From: Rheum nobile
Lineage: Eukaryota; Streptophyta; Magnoliopsida; Caryophyllales; Polygonaceae
Assembly (NCBI GenBank): GCA_027886185.1
Contig: WOAB01000619.1
Span: 4,774,001-4,838,000 of the forward strand
DNA length: 64,000 nucleotides
Direction of reading: 5' to 3'
Part shown: positions 45,726-57,071 of the stretch, piece after piece
How positions within the stretch are numbered: the stretch's first letter is position 1
How the letters are laid out: every line of letters begins with the position of its first letter
Translations under genes and position numbers: made by a program
Notes under the pieces: model-generated
Database searches by the model: none
Seen by the model: only the letters and a program-made list of their open reading frames with translations
Told to the model about the DNA's origin: nothing

Positions 45726-48196
45726 TGTAACACCCCCGATTTATACCGATAGTGCCACACGCTAGTGACCTCAGACATTACCGTCCAAAGCCACCCTAGG
45801 CTTTAATCGGAACAATTAAACTTAAATGCATACATATATTAAATGAAAGATTAAACAGCGGAAGACATTTGTATATGAAACTCAACCCTTTTATTAAAAG
45901 ATCCCTCATCAAACGAGAGTAGCTTTTTTTTTACAACAGAGTAAAAATTACAGCGGAAGACTTATAAATTACACAACGGAAGACTTGAAGAATAAACCTA
46001 TCACATGACTAGGTTATAAAAGTACATCTTACAGTAATACTTAACGACTTTGAAATACCGACACTTAAATCTGCAACTGCAAGCCTCTGCTTCTTTGACT
46101 GGTTACTTTGACTTCGGGAACCTACCACTGATGTGCCGTAAGGGACGGATGACACCAGCCAACCATGCAAGGAATAAAACCCGGTTGGTTAGTCTAATGA
46201 AAGACTATGCAAGGGTGAAAACAGAATGGTTCTAGTAATCGTAACCGTTTACTATCATTGTCCCTCGAATAAAAACCGAAGGAACGATATATAACCCGGA
46301 ACTTTCACGGAATGATTAAAGTTTAGACATGTACTAAGAAGGAAATGAGCCTTATGGGAAACGTATGAAGAGAAGACTCCAAAAGATTGAGTCTTACGGG
46401 AGAGTATGACAAATGTTTGGGAACATTATAATTTCACACAAGCATTTAAAAAGACTTGACCATTTGGGTCCACGACCAACCTCACCGCGTAATGCGAATT
46501 CAGATTTGGAAGGAGGACTTACTCTAATCTAAGTCCAGACGAGGTTTCAAGTTGTACTTCTCGCCCAAGGTTCATTAGTTATGTGCATAATTGCACTTAT
46601 CTTATTTAATTCCAAAACGTACATTCATGTTAAAGCTTTTAATATGATCTCGAGTAACTACGAAAGTTTATGATCTCGAGTGACTACGAAAGTTTAACAC
46701 AGGGTGACATTACGCCACCCAATGGCACTAGCAAGGTGCTGAACACTTCTTATCCTTACAGGTGGGTAAGAAGCAATGAGTCATGATCTGGGAAGCATTT
46801 AGAGACTGGGTCCACTAATACTAAGTTATAAAGAAACGATTAATCCTCATAAGGAATTAACGTTCCTACGAATACTCGTGCTAATCTAGCATTAAAGTTT
46901 ACATTTAAATCCTCAACAAAACCATTACAGTCATTAACAAGTATAATAGCGTTGTTTCTAGCAATATATACAACCTACTATAATAACATATTTTAATCAC
47001 GTTATTTATAAAATCTGTTCCCAAACGAAAACAACAGTTCACTACGATTTAATTAACAATTAAAAGCAATTGATAATTAATAGAATATGGAATGATTAAG
47101 CAAGAGCGAACCGCCACTTGCCTTAGTCTAGACGAATGATTGAGTGACGATGGGTTTCTGGGTCCGGAACGGGAACGGGAATCGGATTACAGATTCCTAT
47201 GGACAACGACCCCACAACGAAACCCTAGGTTAGATTCGACAACTAAAATATACGAATCTAAGGAAGAATGAACCAAATCGAAGGAACGAAAGTCCCGACC
47301 GAGACTGGAAATCCCAATGCCACGATCGCGATTGCCCAGGTAATCCGCGATCGCGGTGGACATTGCCGCGGTCGCGGTCGTCGAGGACGAGTGTCCGCGA
47401 GTGCCAAAGGCAGCGGTCGCGGACGCGGCCGACCTTGTCACAGCCGCGGTCGTGGCAGTTCATGTCCGCGATCGCGGACATGAACTCCGACGACCCAAAA
47501 TAACGAAGAACTCACCGGCGGGGACTCCTAGGGGCTCGATTCGCGGCGGCTTCACTTCCGACCTCCTTTGCGCCTCCAATGCAACCACCCTACGAGCACC
47601 ACCACCTCCAACGAGAGCTTCGGTGACGACTTTGAAGATTCCGACGACAGCTTGAACTCCGGCGACAATGGAACGAGAGGGAGAGAGTGAGATTTCTCAG
47701 TGGAGTGCTCCTATTCCTCCCAGATCGTCTCCTTTTATAGCCAAGGAGAAATCCCAGCCCCGGTAAGATCAACGGTGGAGCGAGAGATCGACGGCGACGA
47801 TGAACACGTGGCTCACATGCCCGTCTGTGCAATCTGCACATTTCCGCGGTCGCGGTGGGTTCTGCCGCGGTCGCGGAAAATTCAAAGCCCAGCTCCTCTG
47901 GGAGCTATTATTCCGCGGTCGCGGAAATTCTTCTGCGGTCGCGGAATTGCCCTTTTCGCGTCTGTTTTCCCGGGAAAAGGTTTGGCATGGGTTTAACTCT
48001 CGAAAGGTAAATATTTGTACCCAAACAAATATTCTAAGCTTCCAAAATACATCGAATGTATATTACAAGGCTCAGGGAATAATACAGAGATCAAACATGA
48101 TATAGAAAATCCGAATTTCGCCTAATGTGTCCCGAATAAATGACGAGGGTTTGGGAAATTACCCAAATACCCTTACTAAAAATGAGGGGTATTACA
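45726..48196 (-). repeat. 3' LTR of composite 2 (left outer LTR)
   Basis: 2471 bases, TG...CA. On the minus strand it begins TGTAATACCCC right after the purine tract. Contains many CCGCGGTCGCGG-type CpG-rich words (47350-47490 and 47845-47945) and CTATAAAAGG at 47731-47740. Inverted copy at 52087-54537. Confidence 0.92.
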
Positions 48197-49556
48197 TCAC
48201 TTCCCCCTAAAAAGAAGTTTCAACCCCGAAACTAGCATCGCTAAGCTAAAGGGACCGGTTCCACCATAACCTCCTTACCTGATCTTAGTATCCTTAAACA
48301 TCTCATCCTTGTACTTGCTCTTAGGAAAACGATCCGTTTCCTCAACCATACCACTATCTCGCATAGCCTACTTCCACGTACTATTCTTGTACTAACTCGT
48401 GACCATCCTCAAGGTCATAATTATCTTAGGATAATTGTCTCCTAAAATCATCGCACTAGTCTCGCTATACCTTAAGCATGAGATTATACATATTTCTCTT
48501 TCACCTTTCTTTAAACTTCTCCTAAAGCATATACCTTATCTTCCTTAAGTCGATATTCTTGAATAAATTTGGTCTTCGTAACCTATATCATCAAAATCGA
48601 ACTACTTCTTCGATCGTGATTCCACTTACTACATTGGTTACCTTACTCGCATTTGGCCCTTGTGCCAAATCTTTAACTCAAAATCTTCACTCCTGTGATC
48701 CCACAATTACTCACACCACAGCCTATGTCCGATTATCTCAACATGATTTACTAATCCTCCCCATAGGATTATACTCTCGTCTTACCCAAACGTGTCATAC
48801 GATCACCTTAATAAACGTGGATCATCATTTCCTCAAGTCCACAGTATTGACCTTCAAAACCGTAACAACTTTTACCGGTCAAGTTTGCTATTCACCCAAA
48901 AATCCTTAAGTAACCAGTTGTCCTCATATGATTTATTATCCCAAATCGAGCACTCTTTTGCTTTATGGATATTTACCATTTATCCAAGATTAACTTAACG
49001 TATTCCTTATTCAATCTCTAACTTAAACCTTTAAGGTTCCTCAACTCTATTTACTCAAAATACCTTATGGATGAACAATGTCTTGCCATCAAAATCAATC
49101 ACTTTACGTCCTAATCCTTCAATGAGTACATACGAGTAACCTTTGTTACTTTCCTCCTTAAACGCACATACGACAATCCTCTCTACTAAATCCTTTAATT
49201 TATCGGAATCATCAACATAATCTATCCTTAAACTGTAATCTCTCCATTTAAGTGGCCTTTTCCTAACACAGTAACTTCACAACTTAATCTTCTCCAAAGA
49301 ATTGCACCAAAAGCCTTATAACTGACGTACTTGCATAAAATCCAATATCAATGCCTACAACATGACCTCATAATTGTAACAACAACGAATTCAGTAACTC
49401 CGAAACAAGGACACACTCCTTTATTTATTCCAAACATTACATTACAACTACTGACAAAAAGTCGAACATACAGATTACTAAACTATGGAGACTATCGACG
49501 CAAGTCTTCGCTCCCTATTCTTAAGGAAAGGCTTTAACAAAAATTCAACTACTCGA
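48197..49556 (-). other. PPT and 3' internal region of composite 2, no pol
   Basis: Begins (minus strand) with TTTTTAGGGGGAAGTGA against the LTR. The remaining 1.3 kb is AT-rich with no protease, RT, RNase H, integrase or chromodomain motif in any frame I read. In a complete Tekay element pol would stand here and be about 4 kb. Confidence 0.7.
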
Positions 49557-50876
49557 TCAGGGTTCCTTCCCGTCGGCTTGACGCATCACAAAGAGTTGTT
49601 GCCCCTGACCTGAAGACTCCATAGGCGCTTTGCCTTTATTACGAGCCATAGATTGCTCATGAGCAGATACCTCTGGCTTTGGGTTCTGCCTATTGCCAAC
49701 ATTTGAGGCTTGATAAGACTGCGTTGGTCCTTGACCCTTCTTCCTACAGTATGTTTTCATGTGGCCTTCCCTTCCACAATAGTAGCATACCCGCTTTTCC
49801 TTTTGGCAGTTAAAACTTTTATGCCCAACTTCACCACAGTTGTGGCACAGAATCACCCCGCTACTCCAACCGGAGCCTCTGGCGGAGTCTGACTGAGTCG
49901 TCTCAGTCTTAGCACGACCAGACTTCTCAAATTTGGTAGGCGATGCCGGTCGCTTGAATGTACCAACCTGGCGATCCTGCTGCCCACCCTTTCCCTTAAC
50001 CTGCTTCTCCCGCTTTTGGGCGGATTCTTCCAGTGTGACCTCTATCTTGTAGGCCGCATCCATATATTGCTCTAATGTAGAACAACCGTGACGCACCATT
50101 AGAGGTTTGATTTCTGGATTCATCCATCCATGGAAGTACCAGATCTTTTGTTCCTCGCTCGACACTTCTGGCCCAGCATATTGCAACAAGTGATTGAACT
50201 TAGCTTCAAGCTTAGTCACCTTTAACCCATCGGTCTTAGGGTATAGAAATTCCTTGTGCTTCTCCTCCCTCATATCACGGGAAAAGAAACGGTCAGTCAT
50301 CTTTGCTTTGAACATTCCCCAATTCAACTCGGGATGATCGGCTAAACCAGTGCTCTCCCACCATTCGCTAGCCACATCCTTGAGTTGAAGGGAGGCGATG
50401 TGCACTTTCTCAGTCTCAGTGCAATCCACGTTCCTGAACAACCATTCCATATGCGAGAACCAATACGCCACTCTGACCGGTTCTCCAATACCGTCGTAGC
50501 AGTCAGGCCTCATTGAGCTCACGTCCTTTAAGGCTCGACCGTAAGTTCCTCTGTTCCTGACGTCATCGACCTGTGGTACGTGATCCACTGACTCTTCAAC
50601 TTCAGGAATAACCTGAGGAACCGGAACACCTTGTGCTTGCGGTGCAATTGACCGAATTACGTCGGTGACAGTCCGTACAATAAACTCATGAATGGCTTCC
50701 TTTGTCGCGATATCCAACACTACCGGAGGATTTGCCTGTGCTTGGCCAATGCCTGCGGGGTTATTGTGAGAGACAGACTCGCTCTCTTCCCCTTGATTAG
50801 CGGCGCTCCTCAGATTCAGCCTTGGGTTATTACTCGGTCCTGCACCAGCATGGACTGTGTTTCTTGTGTTTACCAT
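49557..50876 (-). CDS. gag: Gypsy (Tekay/Del-like) Gag protein, intact frame
   Basis: 439 residues from ATG 50876 (MVNTRNTVHAGAGPS). A retrotransposon-gag capsid domain spans about 130-230 (YWFSHMEWLFRNVDC, SEWWESTG, FKAKMTDRFFSRDMREEK). Two CCHC knuckles follow near 345-376 (CHNCGEVGHKSFNC and CYYCGREGHMKTYC). It ends without running into a protease frame, unlike typical Gypsy gag-pol. Frame retention in an element lacking pol suggests either youth or trans-complementation by a helper. Confidence 0.87.
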   Translation of the reverse strand: MVNTRNTVHAGAGPSNNPRLNLRSAANQGEESESVSHNNPAGIGQAQANPPVVLDIATKEAIHEFIVRTVTDVIRSIAPQAQGVPVPQVIPEVEESVDHVPQVDDVRNRGTYGRALKDVSSMRPDCYDGIGEPVRVAYWFSHMEWLFRNVDCTETEKVHIASLQLKDVASEWWESTGLADHPELNWGMFKAKMTDRFFSRDMREEKHKEFLYPKTDGLKVTKLEAKFNHLLQYAGPEVSSEEQKIWYFHGWMNPEIKPLMVRHGCSTLEQYMDAAYKIEVTLEESAQKREKQVKGKGGQQDRQVGTFKRPASPTKFEKSGRAKTETTQSDSARGSGWSSGVILCHNCGEVGHKSFNCQKEKRVCYYCGREGHMKTYCRKKGQGPTQSYQASNVGNRQNPKPEVSAHEQSMARNKGKAPMESSGQGQQLFVMRQADGKEP

Positions 50877-51540
50877 CTGCTAATGAACCATAACGTTGAT
50901 TTAGAACTTTTCCAACTTGATCATGACACTTTAGTCAAATACGTTATGACACAAATCGTAAGGGTCCAAACTAATAACTTTATATTAGTCTGACTAACCC
51001 TCCACTGTGAACTACAGAAACAACTTCTTCTCCTTACTTGAGAATTGATATTCTAGGGGAAATGTCAACCTTTAAACGACATTAAGCCTAAGAGAGACAC
51101 GATCCCTAAGAATGGATCTAAGGAATAAGTAACACTCGAAGCTTGCAGAAGTTTGAAAACCACTTATTAATAAACCTTATACTTTCAAACTGTATATACT
51201 AAACTTTAATAATATAACTATTTAGGAAAATTAGCTTTTCAAACTAGTGATACGATTATCACAAAACTCTTACTAAGGAAAAAAAACCACACTTTTAAAG
51301 TTACAATCATAAACTACGGTTTGGTTGCTTATACACGTCATTTAAAACTAATTATAAATAGCTTTTGAAGCCCAAATAGCTAAATCATAGTTTAAATTGA
51401 ATTTCAAGAGGTAATTAAACTTTTAAGGTAAAAAAAAAATTAGATTCCGAAAACTCCTTAAAGGAAAATAGGTTGGAAGATTTTTTTTTTTTTTGAAAAT
51501 TCTCAAACCTAACAATAGGCCAAGAATTTTAAAAACCATT
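50877..51540 (-). other. 5' untranslated region of composite 2 element
   Basis: AT-rich leader between primer site and gag, with homopolymer runs (A9 near 51430, T14 near 51482). No coding frame. Confidence 0.55.
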
Positions 51541-51552
51541 GCTCTGATACCA
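51541..51552 (-). other. Primer binding site of composite 2 element
   Basis: TGGTATCAGAGC on the minus strand, a perfect initiator tRNA-Met match, four bases inside the LTR remnant. Confidence 0.9.
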
Positions 51553-51556
51553 TAAT

Positions 51557-52082
51557 TATAACACCCCCGATTTATACCGGTAGTGCCACACGCCAATAAC
51601 CTCAGACATTACCGTCCAAAGCCACCATAGGCTTTAATCGGAAGAATTAAACTTAAATGCATACATATATTAAATGAAAGATTAAACAGCGGAAGACATT
51701 TGTATATGAAACTCAACCCTTTTATTAAAAGATCCCTCATCAAACGAGAGTAGCTTTTTTTTTACAACAGAGTAAAAATTATAGCGGAAGACTTATAAAT
51801 TACACAGCGGAAGACTTGAAGAATAAACCTATCACATGACTAGGTTATAAAAGTACATCTTAAAGTAATACTTAACAACTTTGAAATACCGACACTTAAA
51901 TCTGCAACTGCAAGCCTCTGCTTCTTCGACTGGTTACTTTGACTTTGGGAACCTACCACTGATGTGCCGTAAGGGACGGATGACACCAGCCAACCATGCA
52001 AGGAATAAAACCCGGTTGGTTAGTCTAATAAAAGACTATGCAAGGGTGAAAACAGAATGGTTCTAGTAATCGTAACCATTTA
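51557..52082 (-). repeat. 5' LTR fragment of composite 2 (U5 side only)
   Basis: Aligns with 45726-46249 (same orientation), beginning TATAACACCCCC, where the terminal G is A. It stops after TTTACT, and after a GA the inverted LTR begins with TGTAATACC at 52087. Confidence 0.9.
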
Positions 52083-52086
52083 CTGA

Positions 52087-54537
52087 TGTAATACCCCTCA
52101 TTTTTAGTAAGGGTATTTGGGTAATTTCCCAAACCCTCGTCATTTATTCGGGACGCGTTAGGCGAAATTCGGATTTTCTGTATCATGTTTGATCTCTGTA
52201 TTATTCCCTGAGCCTTGGAATATACATTCGATGTATTTTGGAAGCTTAGAATATTTGTTTGGGTACAAATATTTACCTTCCGGGGGTTAAACCCATGCCA
52301 AACCTTTTCCCGGGCAAACAGTCGCGAAAAGGGCAATTCCACGACCGCAGAAGAATAGCTCCCAGAGGAGCTGGGCTTTGAATTTTCCTCGACCGCGGCA
52401 GAACCCACCGCGACCGCGGAAATGTGCAGAGTGCACAGACGGGCATGCGAGCCACTTGTTCATCGTCGCCGTCGATCTCTCGCTCCACCGTTGATCTTAC
52501 CGGGGCTGGGATCTCTCCTTGGCTATAAAAGGAGACGATCTGGGAGGAATAGGAGCACTCCACTGAGAAATCTCACTCTCTCCCTCTCGTTCCATTGTCG
52601 CCGGAGTTCAAGCTCTCGTCGGAATCTTCAAAGTCGTCACCGAAGCTCTCGTTGGAGGCGGTGGTGCTCGTAGGGTGGTTGCATTGGAGGCGCAAAGAAG
52701 GCCGGAAGTGAAGCCGCCGCGAATCGAGCCCCTAGGAGTCCCCGCCGGTGAGTTCTTCGTTATTTTGGGTCACCGGAGTTCATGTCCGCGATCGCGGACA
52801 TGAACTGCCGCCACCGCGGCTGTGACAAGGCCGGCCGTGTTCGCGGCCGCTGCCTTTGGCACTCGCGGACACTCGTCCTCGATGACCGCGACCGCGGCAA
52901 TGTCCACCGCGATCACGGATTGCCTGGGAAATCACGATCGTGGCATTGGGATTGCCGGTCTCGGTCGGGACTTTCGTTCCTTCGATTTGGTTCGTTCTTC
53001 CTTAGATTCATATATTTTAGTTGTCGAATCTAACCTAGGGTTTCGTTGTGGGGTCGTTGTCCGTAGGAATCTGTAATCCGGTTCCCGTTCCCGTTCTGGA
53101 CCCAGAAACCCGTCGTCGCTCAATCGTTCGTCTAGACTAAAGCAAGTGGCGGTTCGCTCTTGCTTAATCATTCCATATTCTATTAATTATCAATTGCTTT
53201 TAATTGTTAATTAAATCGGAGTGAACTGTTGTTTTCGTTTGGGAATAGATTTTATAAATAACGTGATTAAAATATGTTATTATAGTAGGTTGTATATATT
53301 GCTAGAAACAACGCTATTATACTTGTTAATGACTGTAATGGTTTTGTTGAGGATTTAAATGTAAACTTTAATGCTAGATTAGCACGAGTATTCGTAGGAA
53401 CGTTAATTCCTTATGAGGATTAATCGTTTCTTTATAACTTAGTATTAGTGGACCTAGTCTCTAAATGCTTTCCAGATCATGACCCATTGCTTCTTACCCA
53501 CCTGTAAGGATAAGAAGTGTTCAGCACCTTGCTAGTGCCATTGGGTGGCGTAATGTCACCCTGTGTTAAACTTTCGTAGTCACTCGAGATCATAAACTTT
53601 CGTAGTTACTCGAGATCATATTAAAAGCTTTAACGTGAATGTACGTTTTGGAATTACATAAGATAAGTGCAATTATGCACATAATTAATAAACCTTGGGC
53701 GAGAAGTACAACTTGGAACCTCGTCTGGACTTCGATTAGAGTAAGTCCTCCTTCCAAATCTGAATTCGCATTACGCGGTGAGGTTGGTCGTGGACCCAAA
53801 TGGTCAAGTCTTTTTAAACGCTTGTGTGAAATTATAATTGTCCCAAACATTTGTCATACTCTCCCGTAAGACTCAATCTTTTGGAGTCTTCTCTTCATAC
53901 ATTTCCCATAAGGCTCATTTCCTTCTTAGTACATGTCTAAACTTTAATCATTCCGTGAAAGTTCCGGGTTATATATCGTTCCTTCGGTTTTTATTCGAGG
54001 GACAATGATAGTAAACGGTTACGATTACTAGAACCATTCTGTTTTCACCCTTGCATAGTCTTTCATTAGACTAACCAACCGGGTTTTATTCCTTGCATGG
54101 TTGGCTGGTGTCATCCGTCCCTTACGGCACATCAGTGGTAGGTTCCCGAAGTCAAAGTAACCAGTCGAAGAAGCAGAGGCTTGCAGTTGCAGATTTAAGT
54201 GTCGGTATTTCAAAGTCGTTAAGTATTACTTTAAGATGTACTTTTATAACCTAGTCATGTGATAGGTTTATTCTTCAAGTCTTCCGCTGTGTAATTTATA
54301 AGTCTTCCGCTGTAATTTTTACTCTGTTGTAAAAAAAAAGCTACTCTCGTTTGATGATGGATCTTTTTATAAAAGGGCTGAGTTTCATATACAAATGTCT
54401 TCCGCTGTTTAATCTTTCATTTAATATATGTACGCATTTAAGTTTAATTATTCCGATTAAAGCCTAGGGTGGCTTTGGACGGTAATGTCTGAGGTCACTG
54501 GCGTGTGGCACTACCAATATATATCGGGGGTGTTACA
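52087..54537 (+). repeat. Inverted full LTR, right outer LTR of composite 2
   Basis: 2451 bases in the orientation opposite to the left LTR. Starts TGTAATACCCC (U3 terminus) at the internal junction and ends GGGGGTGTTACA (U5 terminus) against CAAGT. Contains TATA motif, CpG-rich block and a leader-like stretch. Confidence 0.92.
52523..52532 (+). promoter_or_regulatory. TATA box of the composite 2 right LTR
   Basis: CTATAAAAGG, preceded by the CCGCGGT-rich block and followed about 30 bases later by GGAGCACTCC. The inverted equivalent is 47731-47740. Because this LTR points outward to the right, it could promote transcription into 54543 onward. Confidence 0.6.
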
Positions 54538-54542
54538 CAAGT
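54538..54542. repeat. Target site duplication CAAGT, right copy, composite 2
   Basis: Identical to 45721-45725. Confidence 0.88.
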
Positions 54543-55660
54543 CAATAAACCAGTAAACTGTAATAGAACCTACCTGATTACTCCTTGTTATGGATGCCCT
54601 AGGATTTCATTGACTAGTCAAGGTACCTTCTGGAGGCCCTGTGACTTTTTTGTTGTTTGTTGGCATTTCATAATATATGGGAATATGTGTCTGGTATGCT
54701 CTTTGCTGTGCTAACATTAACTCCCTTGTAACTAACTTAACCCTTAACAAGAATTTGGATAACAACAGTTTGAGTTTTCAGAATATGGTGGAGAGGTCTA
54801 GCTGCCTTTGCTGGTCTCATGTTAAACCTTGTTGCCTTCATTGTGTGACTCTTTCAATTATGTCTAATTTTCCCTTGAAATTATGTTACTCACTCTTGTC
54901 TTTGATTGATGAGGATGAAAACATGTACATTGGCTGGCCGGATGTTGATAAAGAGCTTCACCTAGTAGAGATTGCAACTGGAGACATTCCTACACATATT
55001 TGGTCTAACAGCCTATACAAGAATATGGTAAGTTCTTATATGACCTTACTTGAAATTTTCTTCCATATTCGTACAATTTTTGGTGGATTACAAGCCTGGG
55101 AACTGAAATCCCAAAAAATGATGAACAATCAGAAATGGCAATCTGGAATTGACTTACTAGTCAAGAAACCAACACTTTTGAAATCCTTGGAAACAAAAAA
55201 ACACCTATCAACAAACCCTATGGAAAACCGGTTATGGAGATTTAGCTCAATGTGCAACTATGACTACTGGATCAATTTACAATTATTGATATTGCCTGCT
55301 AAAATTTTGGATGAAAATCCTCTTAACTCTATGCTTGACCAGGTCTGGAAATGGCACTCACAAGCTCTAGACTGGAACGCTCTTCTAAATTTCCTTTGGC
55401 TATTACAAGCTAGTGATGAGAACTTTAGGGAGCAGTCTCCTGTGAATGAAGACAATACCACAAAACTCCATAAAAGGTTCTAGGGGAGAAACAAGAACAA
55501 AATCTACATGAATAAAAAATGCGAGAAAGTGAAACTCCATTATGTTTGGTTTTGGAGATACATGTGGTATACTATCAAGAACAAAAAATTCCATCACTGG
55601 TTTACTAAGCAAAGACACGTGGATTATTGTCAGATAACTATCAGATTATGTATCTACTAG
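54543..55660 (+). other. Unrecognised, possibly once-coding sequence, right part
   Basis: Continues 44363-45725. Several short open stretches (for example 54677-55483) but none resembles a known family. 55123-55185 is a diverged copy of the sequence that spans the composite 2 insertion site (GTTGACTCC-CAAGTCAATAAACC against ATTGACTTACTAGTCAAGAAACC). Confidence 0.35.
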
Positions 55661-55811
55661 TTTTTAAATCAGGTACATCTACTGTATGATCCATTAAGAA
55701 TTGATTGCACGAAAATATAAATTGTCAAATGCTATCTGATGTATTGTGATAGTATCTCGGCATGTATAACTCTAGTTATTACCAATATTATATTGGATTG
55801 GAAAATGAATC
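55661..55811. other. AT-rich spacer left of element E
   Basis: Nothing recognised. Its right edge is the truncation point of the element E LTR. Confidence 0.4.
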
Positions 55812-56934
55812 GACCGCCCCGCGGTGGAACTTGACGCCCCGCGCCAGAAGCCATTGCGACCCGGCGATGGATCTCATAGAAGGCAACTAGAAGACTGACG
55901 CCCCGCGGTGGGCACGTCACGCCTCACGGCCAACAGAAGATTTTATTTCCTTTATTGCATTTCGGACTTTCTTATTTCTATTATTTTATTTCATCTGTTC
56001 TTTCCATTAGGTTAACTTATTTCCTAAACCTATTTAAGACCTCTTTCTAGGTCTTGAGTGGGCAGTCACGCCCCAGAGGCAGACACTTTTATATTACGCA
56101 GGTTACTTTTCTATTAGGTTTTCATTCTCGTTTGAATGAAGAACTAACTTCCCTTTGTTCTACTAGACGATTGAAGCAATACAGTTGATGTATTTGTGAG
56201 ATTTCTATTCCTTGTTCTTATCCTTATAAGTGTTGGTTTGATTCTCTTGGTTATATTGAATATTGATTTCTTGTTGTTCTTCTTAGCCTGATCAACTAGG
56301 TTGAATACTTTTTATCAATTGCTAGGATTGCATATAGGGGTTCCAAGTGCGTATCTAGTAGCAAACACAATTGTGCGTATAGGGGTTCCGAGCATACAAT
56401 CATGAGTGAGAGTCAGTTGCATGCGAGTATTAATACGTCTTTCTATTTGCATGTATCCTATATCCTTGTGTGTATTGCTATTGCTTTGTTGGTGGTAAAG
56501 TATACCGACAACTGTGAGAATCGGTGGTATTTTACCATTGGCATAGTGATAAGTCTATCGACAACTGTGAGAATCGATAGTACTTAAGATCAGGGTGGGA
56601 ACAACTATAAGGATAGTAAAAGAACTTGGATTAAATAGATTTCTGTGATCAAATTATATCTCGGTATTGTGGATCTCGCTCTAGTTGGACTACTTTCCCC
56701 ATTATATTTTCTCAACTCAACCAAACTTGTTTGCTTTGCTTGATTTGCTTTCTCGTGATAACTAAACCCCCCTAGCTTGTTACTTGTCATTCACGATTTC
56801 ATACTGCATCAGATCTTCCCTGTGGGTTCGACCCTTGCTTTCTTACTATACATATGTTTAGTAGGTCTGTTAGGACTTTTTACTTTGATAAGGCTAATCA
56901 ACGATACTTGCATTGTGCACTTTTAGTCCCGTCA
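55812..56934 (+). repeat. 5' LTR of element E (truncated)
   Basis: Matches 60312-61431 at roughly 97 percent by eye. Starts inside the CCCCGCGGTGG-rich block and ends ...GTCCCGTCA. Confidence 0.9.
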
Positions 56935-56938
56935 AATT

Positions 56939-56956
56939 TGGCGCCGTTGCCGGGGA
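56939..56956 (+). other. Primer binding site of element E (tRNA-Asp)
   Basis: TGGCGCCGTTGCCGGGGA, the complement of the tRNA-Asp 3' end including CCA, four bases after the LTR. Typical of Athila. Confidence 0.88.
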
Positions 56957-57071
56957 AGCTTTCTGTTTTATTGTGTGTTTTTGTGATTGACTGCGGTGTG
57001 GATCTATCTTACGGTCCGCACCTTTGCTACTGATTCACTACTTGTTGAAGTTGATACAGAAACAGGTATGA

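Larger units (their letters stand above)
45726..54537. mobile_element. Composite 2: gag-only Tekay-like Gypsy with inverted outer LTRs
   Basis: Order: full LTR (minus, 45726-48196), internal (minus, 48197-51556), 526 bases of the 5' LTR (minus, 51557-52082), then a full LTR in plus orientation (52087-54537). The outer termini are TGTAACACCCCC on the left and GGGGGTGTTACA on the right, both the U5 end. CAAGT flanks the block. The interrupted sequence reads continuously when the block and one CAAGT are removed, as shown by the similar uninterrupted repeat at 55135-55185. No pol domain is present. Confidence 0.85.

Noticed and set aside
47268..47996. Arg-rich ORFs in the composite 2 LTR
   Set aside because: Produced by CCGCGGTCGCGG repeats in several frames and strands.
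52087..54537. Right LTR of composite 2 as an independent solo LTR nested in the 5' LTR
   Set aside because: Its own flanks (ACTGA and CAAGT) do not match, no remainder of the 5' LTR follows, and CAAGT matches the far left end of the block instead.
56402..56587. 61-codon ORF repeated at 60899-61084
   Set aside because: It is part of the element E LTRs and identical only because the LTRs are; no coding signature.
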